DNA of 64,000 nucleotides. It comes from Caballeronia hypogeia (lineage in GTDB: Bacteria; Pseudomonadota; Gammaproteobacteria; Burkholderiales; Burkholderiaceae). The DNA lies in NCBI RefSeq assembly GCF_001544875.2, contig NZ_FCOA02000019.1, positions 62,001 to 126,000 on the forward strand, given 5' to 3'. Of this stretch, positions 33,779 through 42,650 are shown one piece after another. Made by a program: the position numbers and the translations under genes. Position 1 is the first letter of the stretch. Every line of letters starts with the position of its first letter. The notes beneath the pieces were generated by a model. The model was not told where the DNA came from. It saw only the letters and a program-made list of their open reading frames with translations, and ran no database searches.

Positions 33779-35635
33779 TTACTGCGTGAGACGCAGCACG
33801 CCGAGGTTGCCCGCGATCTGCTGGAAGATGGTGTTGAGCGTGGTGCTCGACGGCGCGTGATAGTAGTTGCCGGGGCTCGCGCAGGCCTGCATCGTCGCCT
33901 GTGCGCGCTGGCTGTCGGTATCCGTGCCGTAGGTGCCGAAGGTGATCGCATAGATGATGACGCCGTCCTGCTTCATCGCCGTGCAGACGCCGAGCTGGAA
34001 CGCGTTGATGTCATCGATCGAAGTCATGTCGCCGTCGGTCAGCATCGTGTTGTTGAGCGTGCGCTGGACCGTCGGCGCCTTCAGCGCCTTGGTGCCGACG
34101 CCGGAAAGCCCGTTGAAATACGGCGGCGCCATCAGACCCGTGCTGGAGCCGAAAGCGTTCTCGCCGTCCGTCAGCACGATCGCCACGCGCTGCAGTCCTG
34201 CGGTCGATTCGGGACGCGGCAGCGTTGGATCGGTCGACTTGAAGCCATTGGCCGTGCCCGCCGTGTTCTGCGACCAGGCCGACGACAACATGCGCCAGCC
34301 CCACAGCAATCCGGTCGGGATGAGCGTGTTGCCATTCGGCTGCATGGCCGTGATGGACGACGTGAGCGTGCCCGAATCCTTCGACAGGAATTGCGCCGCT
34401 GCAATCTCGCACGGACCCGAGAGCGTCTGCGTATAAGTGGTCTTGCCGTTCTTCTGCGACGACGTGAGGTAGTTGTAGTTCTGATCGTACGATTTGGTCG
34501 GCGTGAACGCGCCGCCGGCGTCGGGCTGTCCCCACCAGTCGTAGATGTTGCCGGTGTTGCCGCCGCCCTTGCAGTACGTGAGCGAGCCATTGGTCTGCTC
34601 GACGAGCGGCACGCCCGGAACGATCGTCTTCGTGCCGACGTTGCACGAGGAGACGACGCGGCCCTTGCTGTCGTAGCTCGTCGTGTAGTTCTGCACCGTG
34701 TATCCGGCGGGCGGCACGTTCCAGTACCACGGCGTGAAGCCGGGGTTGTCCTTCGGCGCGTAGGCCTTCGGATACATGTTCTTGTTCGCGTCGCGCGGCT
34801 CCACCGCGCAGCCGCGCCACGCGGATATGTTCGTGCCTTGCGAGTTGTAGGCGGTGAAGTCGTTTCTGAGCCACGTCGTGCCGGTCGAAGGCAAGACGCT
34901 CCCCACGTTGACCATCGTCGTGAACGGCACGAGCGCCACGTAGGAATCGTTGGTGGTCTGGCTGAAGAGGTTCGTCACCAGATTCTTCGCCGCCGCCTTC
35001 AGGCCGTCGATCTTCAACGTCGAATCGCTGCTGCTCGCCTTCTGGTTCATCGAGGTCGAGTTGTCGAGCACCATCACGAGTTCGAGCGTGCTCTTGGGCA
35101 GACGCAGCGCCGAGTTGCTCGCGCTGACGGTCGCGGTGTCCGGCGTCGGCGTGGCATTGCCGCCGCCCGAGCCGGAACCGTTGCTGGTCGTGCTGCCGTT
35201 CTTCGCCCAGATGAGCGGCGCGAGCAGCGGCACCGAGCCCTTCGCCGAAAGCTGGATGTTCTGGCCGGTCGCGGGCGTGCCCGTCACCTGCGCGCTGAAG
35301 TTCGCGTCGGGCATGCTCAGGTCCATATAGCCCGACGGCATGTTGATGTTGTAGTACGAACGCGCGTCGTTTTTCCACGCGGTGAGATCGGCGGAATTGG
35401 TCGTGTCGAAGTGCGCGAGATTCGCGCCCGCCGACAGCGTCGCGACGTCCAGCGCCATCTGCATGCGCGCCTGCGTCATCTCGTAATGGATCGAGTCAAT
35501 CGCGGTGCACATGGCGCCGACCATGAGGCTCGCGCACGCGGCGAACAACATCGCGACCGCGCCCTCGTCGCCGCAAAACAGACCATGCGCATTGCGCACG
35601 CCCGATGGACCGCCCGGATTTCGCTTCGCGCTCAT
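33779..35635 (-). CDS. tadG: TadG-like pilus protein with von Willebrand factor A domain
   Basis: 618 residues from the ATG at 35635, in an ATGA overlap with the upstream gene. N-terminal pseudopilin-like helix (EGAVAMLFAACASLMVGAMC) then a vWA domain whose MIDAS residues are DNSTS (D191-S195) and TDGEN around 497. TadG is usually the last gene of tad operons and anchors or stabilises the pilus machine; the exact role is unclear. The operon stops here. The Cys-containing middle region (WRGCAVEPRD, VVSSCNVG, LTYCKGGG) may be disulphide-bonded in the periplasm. Confidence 0.87.
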   Translation of the reverse strand: MSAKRNPGGPSGVRNAHGLFCGDEGAVAMLFAACASLMVGAMCTAIDSIHYEMTQARMQMALDVATLSAGANLAHFDTTNSADLTAWKNDARSYYNINMPSGYMDLSMPDANFSAQVTGTPATGQNIQLSAKGSVPLLAPLIWAKNGSTTSNGSGSGGGNATPTPDTATVSASNSALRLPKSTLELVMVLDNSTSMNQKASSSDSTLKIDGLKAAAKNLVTNLFSQTTNDSYVALVPFTTMVNVGSVLPSTGTTWLRNDFTAYNSQGTNISAWRGCAVEPRDANKNMYPKAYAPKDNPGFTPWYWNVPPAGYTVQNYTTSYDSKGRVVSSCNVGTKTIVPGVPLVEQTNGSLTYCKGGGNTGNIYDWWGQPDAGGAFTPTKSYDQNYNYLTSSQKNGKTTYTQTLSGPCEIAAAQFLSKDSGTLTSSITAMQPNGNTLIPTGLLWGWRMLSSAWSQNTAGTANGFKSTDPTLPRPESTAGLQRVAIVLTDGENAFGSSTGLMAPPYFNGLSGVGTKALKAPTVQRTLNNTMLTDGDMTSIDDINAFQLGVCTAMKQDGVIIYAITFGTYGTDTDSQRAQATMQACASPGNYYHAPSSTTLNTIFQQIAGNLGVLRLTQ

Positions 35636-36312
35636 GTCGAGGGACTCACGAGATTGAGCGCCTGCCCGTTGCGCGGGCGCACGAAGACGCGCATATGGAA
35701 CGTCACCGCGCCAGGCGCGTTGTGCCAGAACGGCGCGGTCATGGAAAACGGCGTGTACGTATAGAACACTTCGACGGCGATCGCGGAATCGCCCTGCCGG
35801 AACGGCCAGCCCGTGGGCAGCGGATTCGTCGTCGAAATATTGGTCGCCATGCCCGACGGCTGCCACACGGGCGCCTTCGACCAGAGCACTTTCGGCGTGC
35901 CGGTCAGACGCCACTGAGCCTGCGTCGAATTGGGATACACCAGCCCATTGCAGGTCGAATTGGTCTCGCAGATCGACGTGACGATCACGCCGCCGTACTT
36001 CCTCAGGTCGTTGGGCGTGCCGAGCTGGATGGCTGCGGCCCAGATCGAGGCGAGACTGTTCGCCTGCGTGACGCTGCTCTGATCGTTGATCACCTGCGTC
36101 ATCTGGCCGATGGAATCCGCCAGCGTGAACGCCGTGTGCTCGACGAGACTCTTCGCGCGCATGTACAGATACAGCTCGGTGAAGCCGAGCATGAGCAGCA
36201 GCATCATCGGCACGATGAGCGAGAACTCGATCGCCGAGACGCCGCTTTCCGAGCGCGCGAGTCGGCCGAGAAAAGAGCGGCGCGTTGTCCCCTTCGTGCT
36301 GCGCTTCATCAT
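35632..36312 (-). CDS. TadE/TadF-like pseudopilin
   Basis: 226 residues, start ATG at 36312 with 4-nt overlap of the upstream stop. The short leader ends in an SxxGVSAIEFSLIVPMMLLLMLGFTELYLY helix, the TadE signature (prepilin-like Glu in IEFS). A conserved-type pair of cysteines (SICETNSTCNGL) lies in the C-terminal periplasmic domain. Minor pilin of the Tad system, processed by the TadV peptidase. Confidence 0.85.
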   Translation of the reverse strand: MMKRSTKGTTRRSFLGRLARSESGVSAIEFSLIVPMMLLLMLGFTELYLYMRAKSLVEHTAFTLADSIGQMTQVINDQSSVTQANSLASIWAAAIQLGTPNDLRKYGGVIVTSICETNSTCNGLVYPNSTQAQWRLTGTPKVLWSKAPVWQPSGMATNISTTNPLPTGWPFRQGDSAIAVEVFYTYTPFSMTAPFWHNAPGAVTFHMRVFVRPRNGQALNLVSPST

Positions 36313-36794
36313 TTTTCGTTCTGCACGATGTAATTGCGTTGGAAGGTCATCGACGTGATGCCGATGAGCTTCGGAATGCCCGAGAACGGCGGTATCGTCA
36401 CGCTGACGTTGTAGGCCACCACGTCGCCCAGACCGCCCATCGTCTTTTGCGAGTTGCCGGCGGCGATGTCGTTGTACGTCGCGTACGACAGCGTCGCGAT
36501 GTTGATGACGCCGCCGAACTTCGTCCACGGGTCGAGGATGTTGTTCACGATCTGGCGCGCCTGCGCGTCGCGCGTGCCGGATGACGGAACGGCCGTCGTC
36601 AGCCCCGCGCGCGAAGCCTGTTGCGCCGCGTACTGCACGGAGGCGTCGACGATCATGTCGAGCGCCATCTCCACCGTGCCGAGAATCATCAGGAGCAACA
36701 GCGGCGCGACCAGCGCGAACTCGATGGCCGTGACGCCGCGCTCGTCGCGCGCGCAACGCACCAATCGCACGAGAGACGCGCCGCCGCGCCGCAT
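36309..36794 (-). CDS. tadE: TadE-like pseudopilin
   Basis: 161 residues from the ATG at 36794; the longer in-frame extension is antisense to tadD and was discarded. Leader RDERGVTAIEFALVAPLLLLMILGTVEMAL is the TadE prepilin signature (G/VTAIEFALV). Minor pilin; no catalytic motif. Co-directional in the tad operon with ATGA overlap on the next gene. Confidence 0.85.
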   Translation of the reverse strand: MRRGGASLVRLVRCARDERGVTAIEFALVAPLLLLMILGTVEMALDMIVDASVQYAAQQASRAGLTTAVPSSGTRDAQARQIVNNILDPWTKFGGVINIATLSYATYNDIAAGNSQKTMGGLGDVVAYNVSVTIPPFSGIPKLIGITSMTFQRNYIVQNEK

Positions 36795-36796
36795 CG

Positions 36797-37672
36797 TCAC
36801 TTCGCGCTCGCCGTCTGCACGCGCGGCAGCGCGACCGCCGACACGGACACGCCCTTCGACGGCTGAACGTCGCGCCCGCGCTGCAGCTCGTAATAGCGCA
36901 GGTTGTCCTGCACCGACGACTTCGGCAAATCGCGCGACAGGATCGCGGCCGCGGCGTCTTCGTTGCCGAGCAGGCCGTAAGCGAGCGCGAGATTCTGACG
37001 CGCCTGCGGCGGCGCGGCCGGGAAGCGCGTCACGTCGAGCAGCACGTTCGCGCCCTGGCGCGGATCGCCGCCGAGCGTGAGCGAGAGACCGAGATTCACC
37101 GACAGCATCGGGTCGCCAGGATTGGCGATCAGCGCCTCGCGCAGCAAGGCTTGCGCGTGCGCGTGATCGCCGGACAGATCGAGCGCGGCGCCGAGGCCCG
37201 CGCACGCGAGCGGATCGTTCGGCTTCAGCGCGAGCACGCGGTGATACGTGGCGATCGCGTCGTCGAAGCGACGCTGATGAATCGCCACCCGCGCGGTGCC
37301 GATGAGCGGCGGGGTCGCCTTCGGATCGAGCTCGCTCGCGCGTTGATAGTAGACACCGGCGCGCGTGTAGTCGCCGACGCCGTACAGCGTATTGCCGAGG
37401 CCGGTCAAAGCCGGCACGGATTTCGGGTCGGCCTGCAGGGCCTTTTCATAGAGCGTCGTCGCGAGATCGAAGTTGTTCGATTCGAGCGCGGTGTCGGCGA
37501 TACGCAGCTCGCTCATGGTGCTCGGCGCGGAGTTGCGCAGCACGGGACGCGTATCGGTGACCTGACGCACGGAGGTCGTGCAGCCCGATGCGCCGAACAC
37601 GCAGGCAACGGCGCCGGTGAGCGCCGCGTGGCGCAGGATGGTGCTCAAGGTAATGCGGATCGATGACTTCAT
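36797..37672 (-). CDS. tadD: TadD-like TPR lipoprotein
   Basis: 291 residues. Lipoprotein signal peptide with lipobox-type FGASGC at about residue 31, then TPR-type repeats (ATTLYEKALQADPKSVPALTGLGNTLYG, YYQRASELDPKA, YHRVLALKPNDPLACAGLG). Known TadD acts in outer-membrane assembly of the pilus secretin. Four-nt overlap with tadC. Confidence 0.88.
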   Translation of the reverse strand: MKSSIRITLSTILRHAALTGAVACVFGASGCTTSVRQVTDTRPVLRNSAPSTMSELRIADTALESNNFDLATTLYEKALQADPKSVPALTGLGNTLYGVGDYTRAGVYYQRASELDPKATPPLIGTARVAIHQRRFDDAIATYHRVLALKPNDPLACAGLGAALDLSGDHAHAQALLREALIANPGDPMLSVNLGLSLTLGGDPRQGANVLLDVTRFPAAPPQARQNLALAYGLLGNEDAAAAILSRDLPKSSVQDNLRYYELQRGRDVQPSKGVSVSAVALPRVQTASAK

Positions 37673-38637
37673 TTTGCATCTTTCGCGATGAACGCAAGCA
37701 ACTGAATGACAGCGGGGCCCGCCGCGATCGCGATGATCGCGGGGAGAATGAACAGCAACATCGGCACGACCATCTTCGGCGCGAGTTTCGCGGCCTTTTC
37801 CTCGAGCGCCACGATATGCGCGACGCGCTCCGTGCGCGACAGCGTGCGCAACGCCTGCGTGATCGGCGTGCCGTAGCGCATCGACTGGTTGAGCGTGGAG
37901 ATCAGCGCGCGGATCGACGGCAGGTCGATGCGGTCGGCCAGATTGTTCAGCACGCGCGTGCTGTCGCCGGAGAGCTTGAGCTCGTCGGCGGCGAGCGAAA
38001 ACTCGTCGGAGAGCGGCGGGCAGATCGTCTTCAGTTCGTCCCCCACGCGCCGGATCGACACGCCGAGACTATTACCCGCGTTGGTGCAGATCACGAGCAG
38101 GTCGAGCGCGTCGGGCAGACACGCCGCCATGGCTTTTCGACGATACGAAGCCTTGATCGCGACGATGTACTCCGGCACGATCATCCCGACGATGAACACC
38201 ATCAGCATCGCGACGCCGCGCCCTGCCGGATGCGCGCCCACCATCGGAATATGCGTGCCGAGCATCACCGTGGCGGCCGCGCAGACAAGGCCCACAAAGA
38301 ACTTCACCGCGAGCAGGATCGACACGGCCGCGCTGCTGCGGTAGCCGCTGCGCACCATCTCCTTGCGCAGCTTGAGACGATACTTGGCGTCGAAGAGCGG
38401 AATCTTGTCGCCGATGCGCGCAAGCCGGCGCAACAGGCGTTCGCGGCGCGAAACCTCTTCGCCGTCGTCGTCTTCGGCGGCGCCTTCGCCGCGATGCATG
38501 GCGGCGGCCATGCGCGTACGCTCCGCGATGCGGCCGCGATTGCCGCCGTGCTTGTGCGCCCACCACACCGCGAGACCGGCAAGCAGTCCGAGCAACATCA
38601 GCAGGTTGACGAGCGTTTCGACGTTTTCCTGATTCAT
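37669..38637 (-). CDS. tadC: TadC inner-membrane protein
   Basis: 322 residues. N-terminal helix (LVNLLMLLGLLAGLAVWW), then the T2SSF (GspF-like) fold with ACLPDALDLLVICTNAGNSL and C-terminal helix pair (MVVPMLLFILPAIIAIAAGPAV). Pilus-machine platform protein with TadB. ATGA overlaps on both sides. Confidence 0.92.
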   Translation of the reverse strand: MNQENVETLVNLLMLLGLLAGLAVWWAHKHGGNRGRIAERTRMAAAMHRGEGAAEDDDGEEVSRRERLLRRLARIGDKIPLFDAKYRLKLRKEMVRSGYRSSAAVSILLAVKFFVGLVCAAATVMLGTHIPMVGAHPAGRGVAMLMVFIVGMIVPEYIVAIKASYRRKAMAACLPDALDLLVICTNAGNSLGVSIRRVGDELKTICPPLSDEFSLAADELKLSGDSTRVLNNLADRIDLPSIRALISTLNQSMRYGTPITQALRTLSRTERVAHIVALEEKAAKLAPKMVVPMLLFILPAIIAIAAGPAVIQLLAFIAKDAK

Positions 38638-39608
38638 CGCGAAGTATCCAGCTTGGACATCTTGCCGATCACGATCAGCCCCATCACGATCGAGAACGTG
38701 CCGAACGTGAGCGTCTTGTGGCCGGCCTCGGTGTTGAACAGCACGAAAAGATAGGACTTGTTCAGGCTGTACATCGACAACATGATGACGACGGGAATCG
38801 CGGCGAGAATCTTCGTCGTGATGCGCGCCTCACCGGTGAGCGCCTTGGTCTTCTGGCGAATCTCGCGGCGCGTGCGCACGATGGCCGACAGGTTCTCGAG
38901 CGTCTCGCCGAGCTGGCCGCCGGTTTCGCGTTGCAACAGGAGACACACACAGAAGAACGAGAAATCGGCGATCTCGATGCGCCGCATCGCCACTTCGAGC
39001 ACTTCGTCCAGATCGAGACCGACCTGCAGCGAGTCCGCCATCAGCTGGAATTCGCTCTTGAGCGGCTCGCGGCATTCGCTCGCCGCCGAGCCGATCACCT
39101 GCGTCACCGGCACGCCCGCGCGCACGGCGCGCACGATCATGTCGATCACGTCGGGGAAGCCGTCGAGAAAACGCCTGCGAAAGCGGTTCAGGAGAAAGCG
39201 ATACGACTGCATGACGCCGATCACCGGCATGGCCACGACGATCAGCGGCCGGGAGAAATCGGGCAACGGCAGGAACTTGACGATCAAAAGACCGATCAGC
39301 TCCGCCGCCAGCGCCGTGACGATCACGATGCGCAGGCCGTTGGCCCCGGCCACCGTGCGCAGGCGCGCAAGCCGCGGGCCGGTCCAGTGCGTAAAGACAT
39401 TGTCCTTTCGGCTCACCTTGAAGAGGTCGAGATCGAGCTTGCTTCCCTGCGCGCCTTTCGCGCCATATGCGGCGAACGAGTCCTTCATGCGCTGGCTGAT
39501 ACGCGAGCCCGGCTGATTGCGCCGCATGTCCTGCATGACGACGATCATCACGCCGGCGAGCAGCACGCAGATGAACGAGGCGACCGTGATCAGATCGACG
39601 AGACTCAT
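38634..39608 (-). CDS. tadB: TadB inner-membrane protein
   Basis: 324 residues. N-terminal transmembrane segment, T2SSF domain with the segment DGFPDVIDMIVRAVRAGVPVTQVI, and C-terminal helices. Overlaps tadC and tadA by 4 nt each. Forms the membrane platform together with TadC. Confidence 0.92.
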   Translation of the reverse strand: MSLVDLITVASFICVLLAGVMIVVMQDMRRNQPGSRISQRMKDSFAAYGAKGAQGSKLDLDLFKVSRKDNVFTHWTGPRLARLRTVAGANGLRIVIVTALAAELIGLLIVKFLPLPDFSRPLIVVAMPVIGVMQSYRFLLNRFRRRFLDGFPDVIDMIVRAVRAGVPVTQVIGSAASECREPLKSEFQLMADSLQVGLDLDEVLEVAMRRIEIADFSFFCVCLLLQRETGGQLGETLENLSAIVRTRREIRQKTKALTGEARITTKILAAIPVVIMLSMYSLNKSYLFVLFNTEAGHKTLTFGTFSIVMGLIVIGKMSKLDTSR

Positions 39609-41029
39609 GGCTTCATGGCCTCCAGCAGCGCGTCCTCGAGGCCGTAATACGCCGCGCGTTGCGCGAAGGCCGGACGCACGGCGGCGGTTTCGAATACGCC
39701 CTTCACTTCCTCGCTGTAGGCGCTCGCGTCGTAGCGGAACGCGAACAGATCCTGCGTGATGATGACCTCGCCCTCCATGCCGACCAGCTCGGTCACGCGC
39801 GTGACGCGCCGCATGCCGTCGCGCATGCGCTCGATCTGCACGATCAGATGCACGGCGCTCGCGATCTGGCGGCGGATCGACAGCAGCGGCAGGTTGCCGT
39901 TCGCCATCATCACCATGGACTCCAGACGCGTGATGCCGTCGCGCGGCGTGTTCGCGTGGATCGTGGTCATCGAGCCGTCGTGGCCGGTGTTCATCGCCTG
40001 CAGCACGTCGAACGCTTCAGAGCCGCGCGTTTCGCCGAGGATGATGCGGTCCGGACGCATCCGCAGCGCATTGCGCACGAGATCGCGCTGCGTCACCGCG
40101 CCTAAGCCTTCGGCGTTTTCGGGGCGCGTCTCCAGACTTACCACATGTGGCTGCACGAGTTGCAGTTCGGCCGCATCCTCGATCGTCACCGTGCGCTCGC
40201 CGTGGCCGATGAAGTGCGACAGCGCGTTGAGCAGCGTCGTCTTGCCCGAGCCCGTGCCGCCAGACACGATCACGTTGAGCCGGCAGGTGCTGGCGAGCTT
40301 GAGCACGGTCGCCATGGCGGGCGACATGTTGCCCTGCTGCGCCATGCGATGCAGCGTAATGTTGCGCTTGGAAAACTTACGAATGGAGATCGACGCGCCG
40401 TGGATCGCAAGCGGCGGCAGCACGACGTTCACCCGGCTGCCGTCGTTGAGACGCGCATCGACCATCGGGCTGCTTTCGTCGACACGCCGGCCGACGCCCG
40501 CCGCGATGCGCTGCGCGACGTTGACCACGTGCGCGTTGTCGCGGAACTTGCAGTTGGTCAGCTCCAGCCGGCCATGCCGCTCGACCCACACCTGATCCGG
40601 GCCGTTGACGAGCACGTCGGTGATGGTTTCATCCGCGAGCAGCGGCTCGATCGGGCCGAGACCGAACATGTCGTTCAGCAACTCGCCGACGATCTGCACC
40701 TGCTCCGCAATCGTGACGTTCAGGCGCTCGCGCTCCGCCACGTCGAGCACCAGCGTCTCGACGGCCGGCTTCATCTGCTCGCGCGTCTTGCCGACCGCCG
40801 CCGACGGATTCATCGCCGCGAACACACCCGCGCGGATCGTCTTGAAGAGTTCGGAGCGGACCAGCGCTTCGTGGCCTTCGGACGGCTGCGAGCGCGCGGG
40901 CGCCGGGGCCGCGGCAGCCTGCTTCTCGACGAGCGAAAGCGGCGGCGTCTCGGCCGGCGGCTGTCCGTTTGCGCCGTCTTCGAGTTCCGACGACGTATTG
41001 GCGCGCACCTGCTTTTGCCCGAACATCAC
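39605..41029 (-). CDS. tadA: TadA/CpaF pilus assembly ATPase
   Basis: 474 residues; start ATG at 41029 overlaps the tadZ stop. Walker A VSGGTGSGKTTLL near residue 257; Asp box TIEDAAELQL; His box with TTIHANTPRD; ETRGSEAFDVLQAM. GspE/VirB11 superfamily motor that powers pilus assembly. Gln/Pro-rich N-terminal extension of ~55 residues precedes the conserved domain. Confidence 0.94.
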   Translation of the reverse strand: MMFGQKQVRANTSSELEDGANGQPPAETPPLSLVEKQAAAAPAPARSQPSEGHEALVRSELFKTIRAGVFAAMNPSAAVGKTREQMKPAVETLVLDVAERERLNVTIAEQVQIVGELLNDMFGLGPIEPLLADETITDVLVNGPDQVWVERHGRLELTNCKFRDNAHVVNVAQRIAAGVGRRVDESSPMVDARLNDGSRVNVVLPPLAIHGASISIRKFSKRNITLHRMAQQGNMSPAMATVLKLASTCRLNVIVSGGTGSGKTTLLNALSHFIGHGERTVTIEDAAELQLVQPHVVSLETRPENAEGLGAVTQRDLVRNALRMRPDRIILGETRGSEAFDVLQAMNTGHDGSMTTIHANTPRDGITRLESMVMMANGNLPLLSIRRQIASAVHLIVQIERMRDGMRRVTRVTELVGMEGEVIITQDLFAFRYDASAYSEEVKGVFETAAVRPAFAQRAAYYGLEDALLEAMKP

Positions 41030-42246
41030 GCCCTCCGGAGCTTGAACTTGCTGAGGAAAGTGCGCTCGACCATCGCGTGCTGACCGGTCAGGTCGTTGGC
41101 AATGCGCGCGATGGTCTGCGTGAAGCCGTTCTGGCCGCGCTCGACCGGCGCTTCGCCGAGATTCTCGGCGGTTGCGAGTGTTTTCGGTTCGAACTGCACT
41201 TCATGCAGCACGCTGCGGCCGATCGCCGTCATGAAATCGGATTGCTGCACCTTGCCCGAGCTCACGGCGTGCGGATTGTTGAGCAGCACCGAGGTCGGCG
41301 GATTGTTGTCGCGGTCCTCGATGTAGCGCAGCATGCGGATCGTCTCGCGCGTCGCATGCACCGAGCGGTCCGAGACGAGATACACGCGCGACGCGTGATC
41401 GAAGGCTTCGGCGGCGAGCGGCCCGTTCGGGTCGCCGATATCGAGAATCACATAGTGGAAGCTGTCGCACAGCAGTTCGACCACGCGGCGCAGCGCGCCC
41501 GGCTCGAAGGCTTTCGCCGAGCCGTAATCGATATCCGCGGAAAGCACGAACATGCGGCTGCCGTTCGCGACCAGCGTGCGCTCCACGTATTGCGGATCGA
41601 GCCGGTGGACGTTCTGCAGCACGTCGACGAGGCCGTTGTTGCTCTGCGTGCCGAGCATGCTGTTGGCGGCGCCGCCGCACAGCGTCAGATCCACGTAGGC
41701 GACACGCCGGTGCGTGTCTTCCGCGAGATAGCGCGCGAGATTGAGCGCGAGCGTGGTCACGCCGACGCCGCCGCGCGCGCCCGCGAACGCGATGGTCTTG
41801 CCCGCGCGGGCCAGCGTCACCGGGCTCACCTTGCCCTCGGATACGTTGACGGTGCGCTTGAGCAGCTCGACCGTCAGCGGCTTGACGAGATAGTCGCGCA
41901 CGCCGATCTTGAGCAGGCTGCGGAACAGGCCGACGTCGTTGCGCTCGCCGAGCGCCACGACCTGCACCGATGGCTCGCACACTTCGGCGAGACGGCCCAG
42001 GTCCGAGAGCGGCATCACCGAGCCTTCGAGGTCGACGAGCAGAAACAGCGGCGAGCGCTCGATCTTCGACAGATGCGCGATGGCGTCGTCCACGTTGCCC
42101 ACGGCGATGTGCACGTGCGGCATCGCCTGTTCGAGCACGAAGCTCTTCAGGACCTGCTCGGTCTTGCGGTCCGCCACGAACGCGATGAAGTCGGCGATCC
42201 GGACGCCCTGCTTGCCTTTGAAGAAGCTGATCTCTGTGGTGCTCAT
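41026..42246 (-). CDS. tadZ: TadZ/CpaE pilus assembly ATPase (receiver-like + MinD-like)
   Basis: 406 residues. Residues ~20-130 form a receiver-like fold lacking the full phosphorylation pocket (the aspartate of VDLEGS is present but an acidic pair is not). A MinD/ParA-type domain follows with a deviant Walker A GARGGVGVTT near residue 156 and VILDIGDP. TadZ localises the pilus to a pole. ATGA overlap with tadA. Confidence 0.9.
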   Translation of the reverse strand: MSTTEISFFKGKQGVRIADFIAFVADRKTEQVLKSFVLEQAMPHVHIAVGNVDDAIAHLSKIERSPLFLLVDLEGSVMPLSDLGRLAEVCEPSVQVVALGERNDVGLFRSLLKIGVRDYLVKPLTVELLKRTVNVSEGKVSPVTLARAGKTIAFAGARGGVGVTTLALNLARYLAEDTHRRVAYVDLTLCGGAANSMLGTQSNNGLVDVLQNVHRLDPQYVERTLVANGSRMFVLSADIDYGSAKAFEPGALRRVVELLCDSFHYVILDIGDPNGPLAAEAFDHASRVYLVSDRSVHATRETIRMLRYIEDRDNNPPTSVLLNNPHAVSSGKVQQSDFMTAIGRSVLHEVQFEPKTLATAENLGEAPVERGQNGFTQTIARIANDLTGQHAMVERTFLSKFKLRRA

Positions 42247-42265
42247 GATGTCCTTCGTGTGGGCG

Positions 42266-42640
42266 TTACTTCGTGTCGCGCGTCGACGTCTTGTCGAGCG
42301 GGATCACGCGACCGGTCTCGTAGCGGCGCACGGCGCTCGCCGCGACGGCGGCGTCGGCCGGGCCGAGCGTTTGCGGCGCGACGATGTCGGCCGGATGCGC
42401 GAGCTGCGCCGCGAGGTTCGTGAACGTGGCGCAACCCCATTGCATCGCCGGGCGGCGCCGGCCGGCGTCGCTCAGGACCGCGCCGCGCGAGAGCGCATTG
42501 CAATCGGGCGGCACGGCGTCATGGCCGTCGTAACCGATCACCGACTCGTTGGGCATGTTGCGTGGCGGGTGGATGCAGCCGGCCGCGACGAAGGCGAAGG
42601 CGACGAGCGCCGCGAAGGTGAGATGACGTGCGAGTTTCAT
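42266..42640 (-). CDS. Small Tad-operon lipoprotein (CpaD-like position)
   Basis: 124 residues from the ATG at 42640; the longer in-frame ORF is antisense to the secretin gene. Lipobox VAAGC after a 20-residue hydrophobic signal segment; then CNALSRG and WGCATFTNLAAQLAHPADIV, which resembles the CpaD pilus lipoprotein C-terminus. Overlaps no neighbour: 10 nt from the secretin gene. Likely pilotin or accessory for outer-membrane secretin. Confidence 0.72.
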   Translation of the reverse strand: MKLARHLTFAALVAFAFVAAGCIHPPRNMPNESVIGYDGHDAVPPDCNALSRGAVLSDAGRRRPAMQWGCATFTNLAAQLAHPADIVAPQTLGPADAAVAASAVRRYETGRVIPLDKTSTRDTK

Positions 42641-42650
42641 GGCTGGGCGC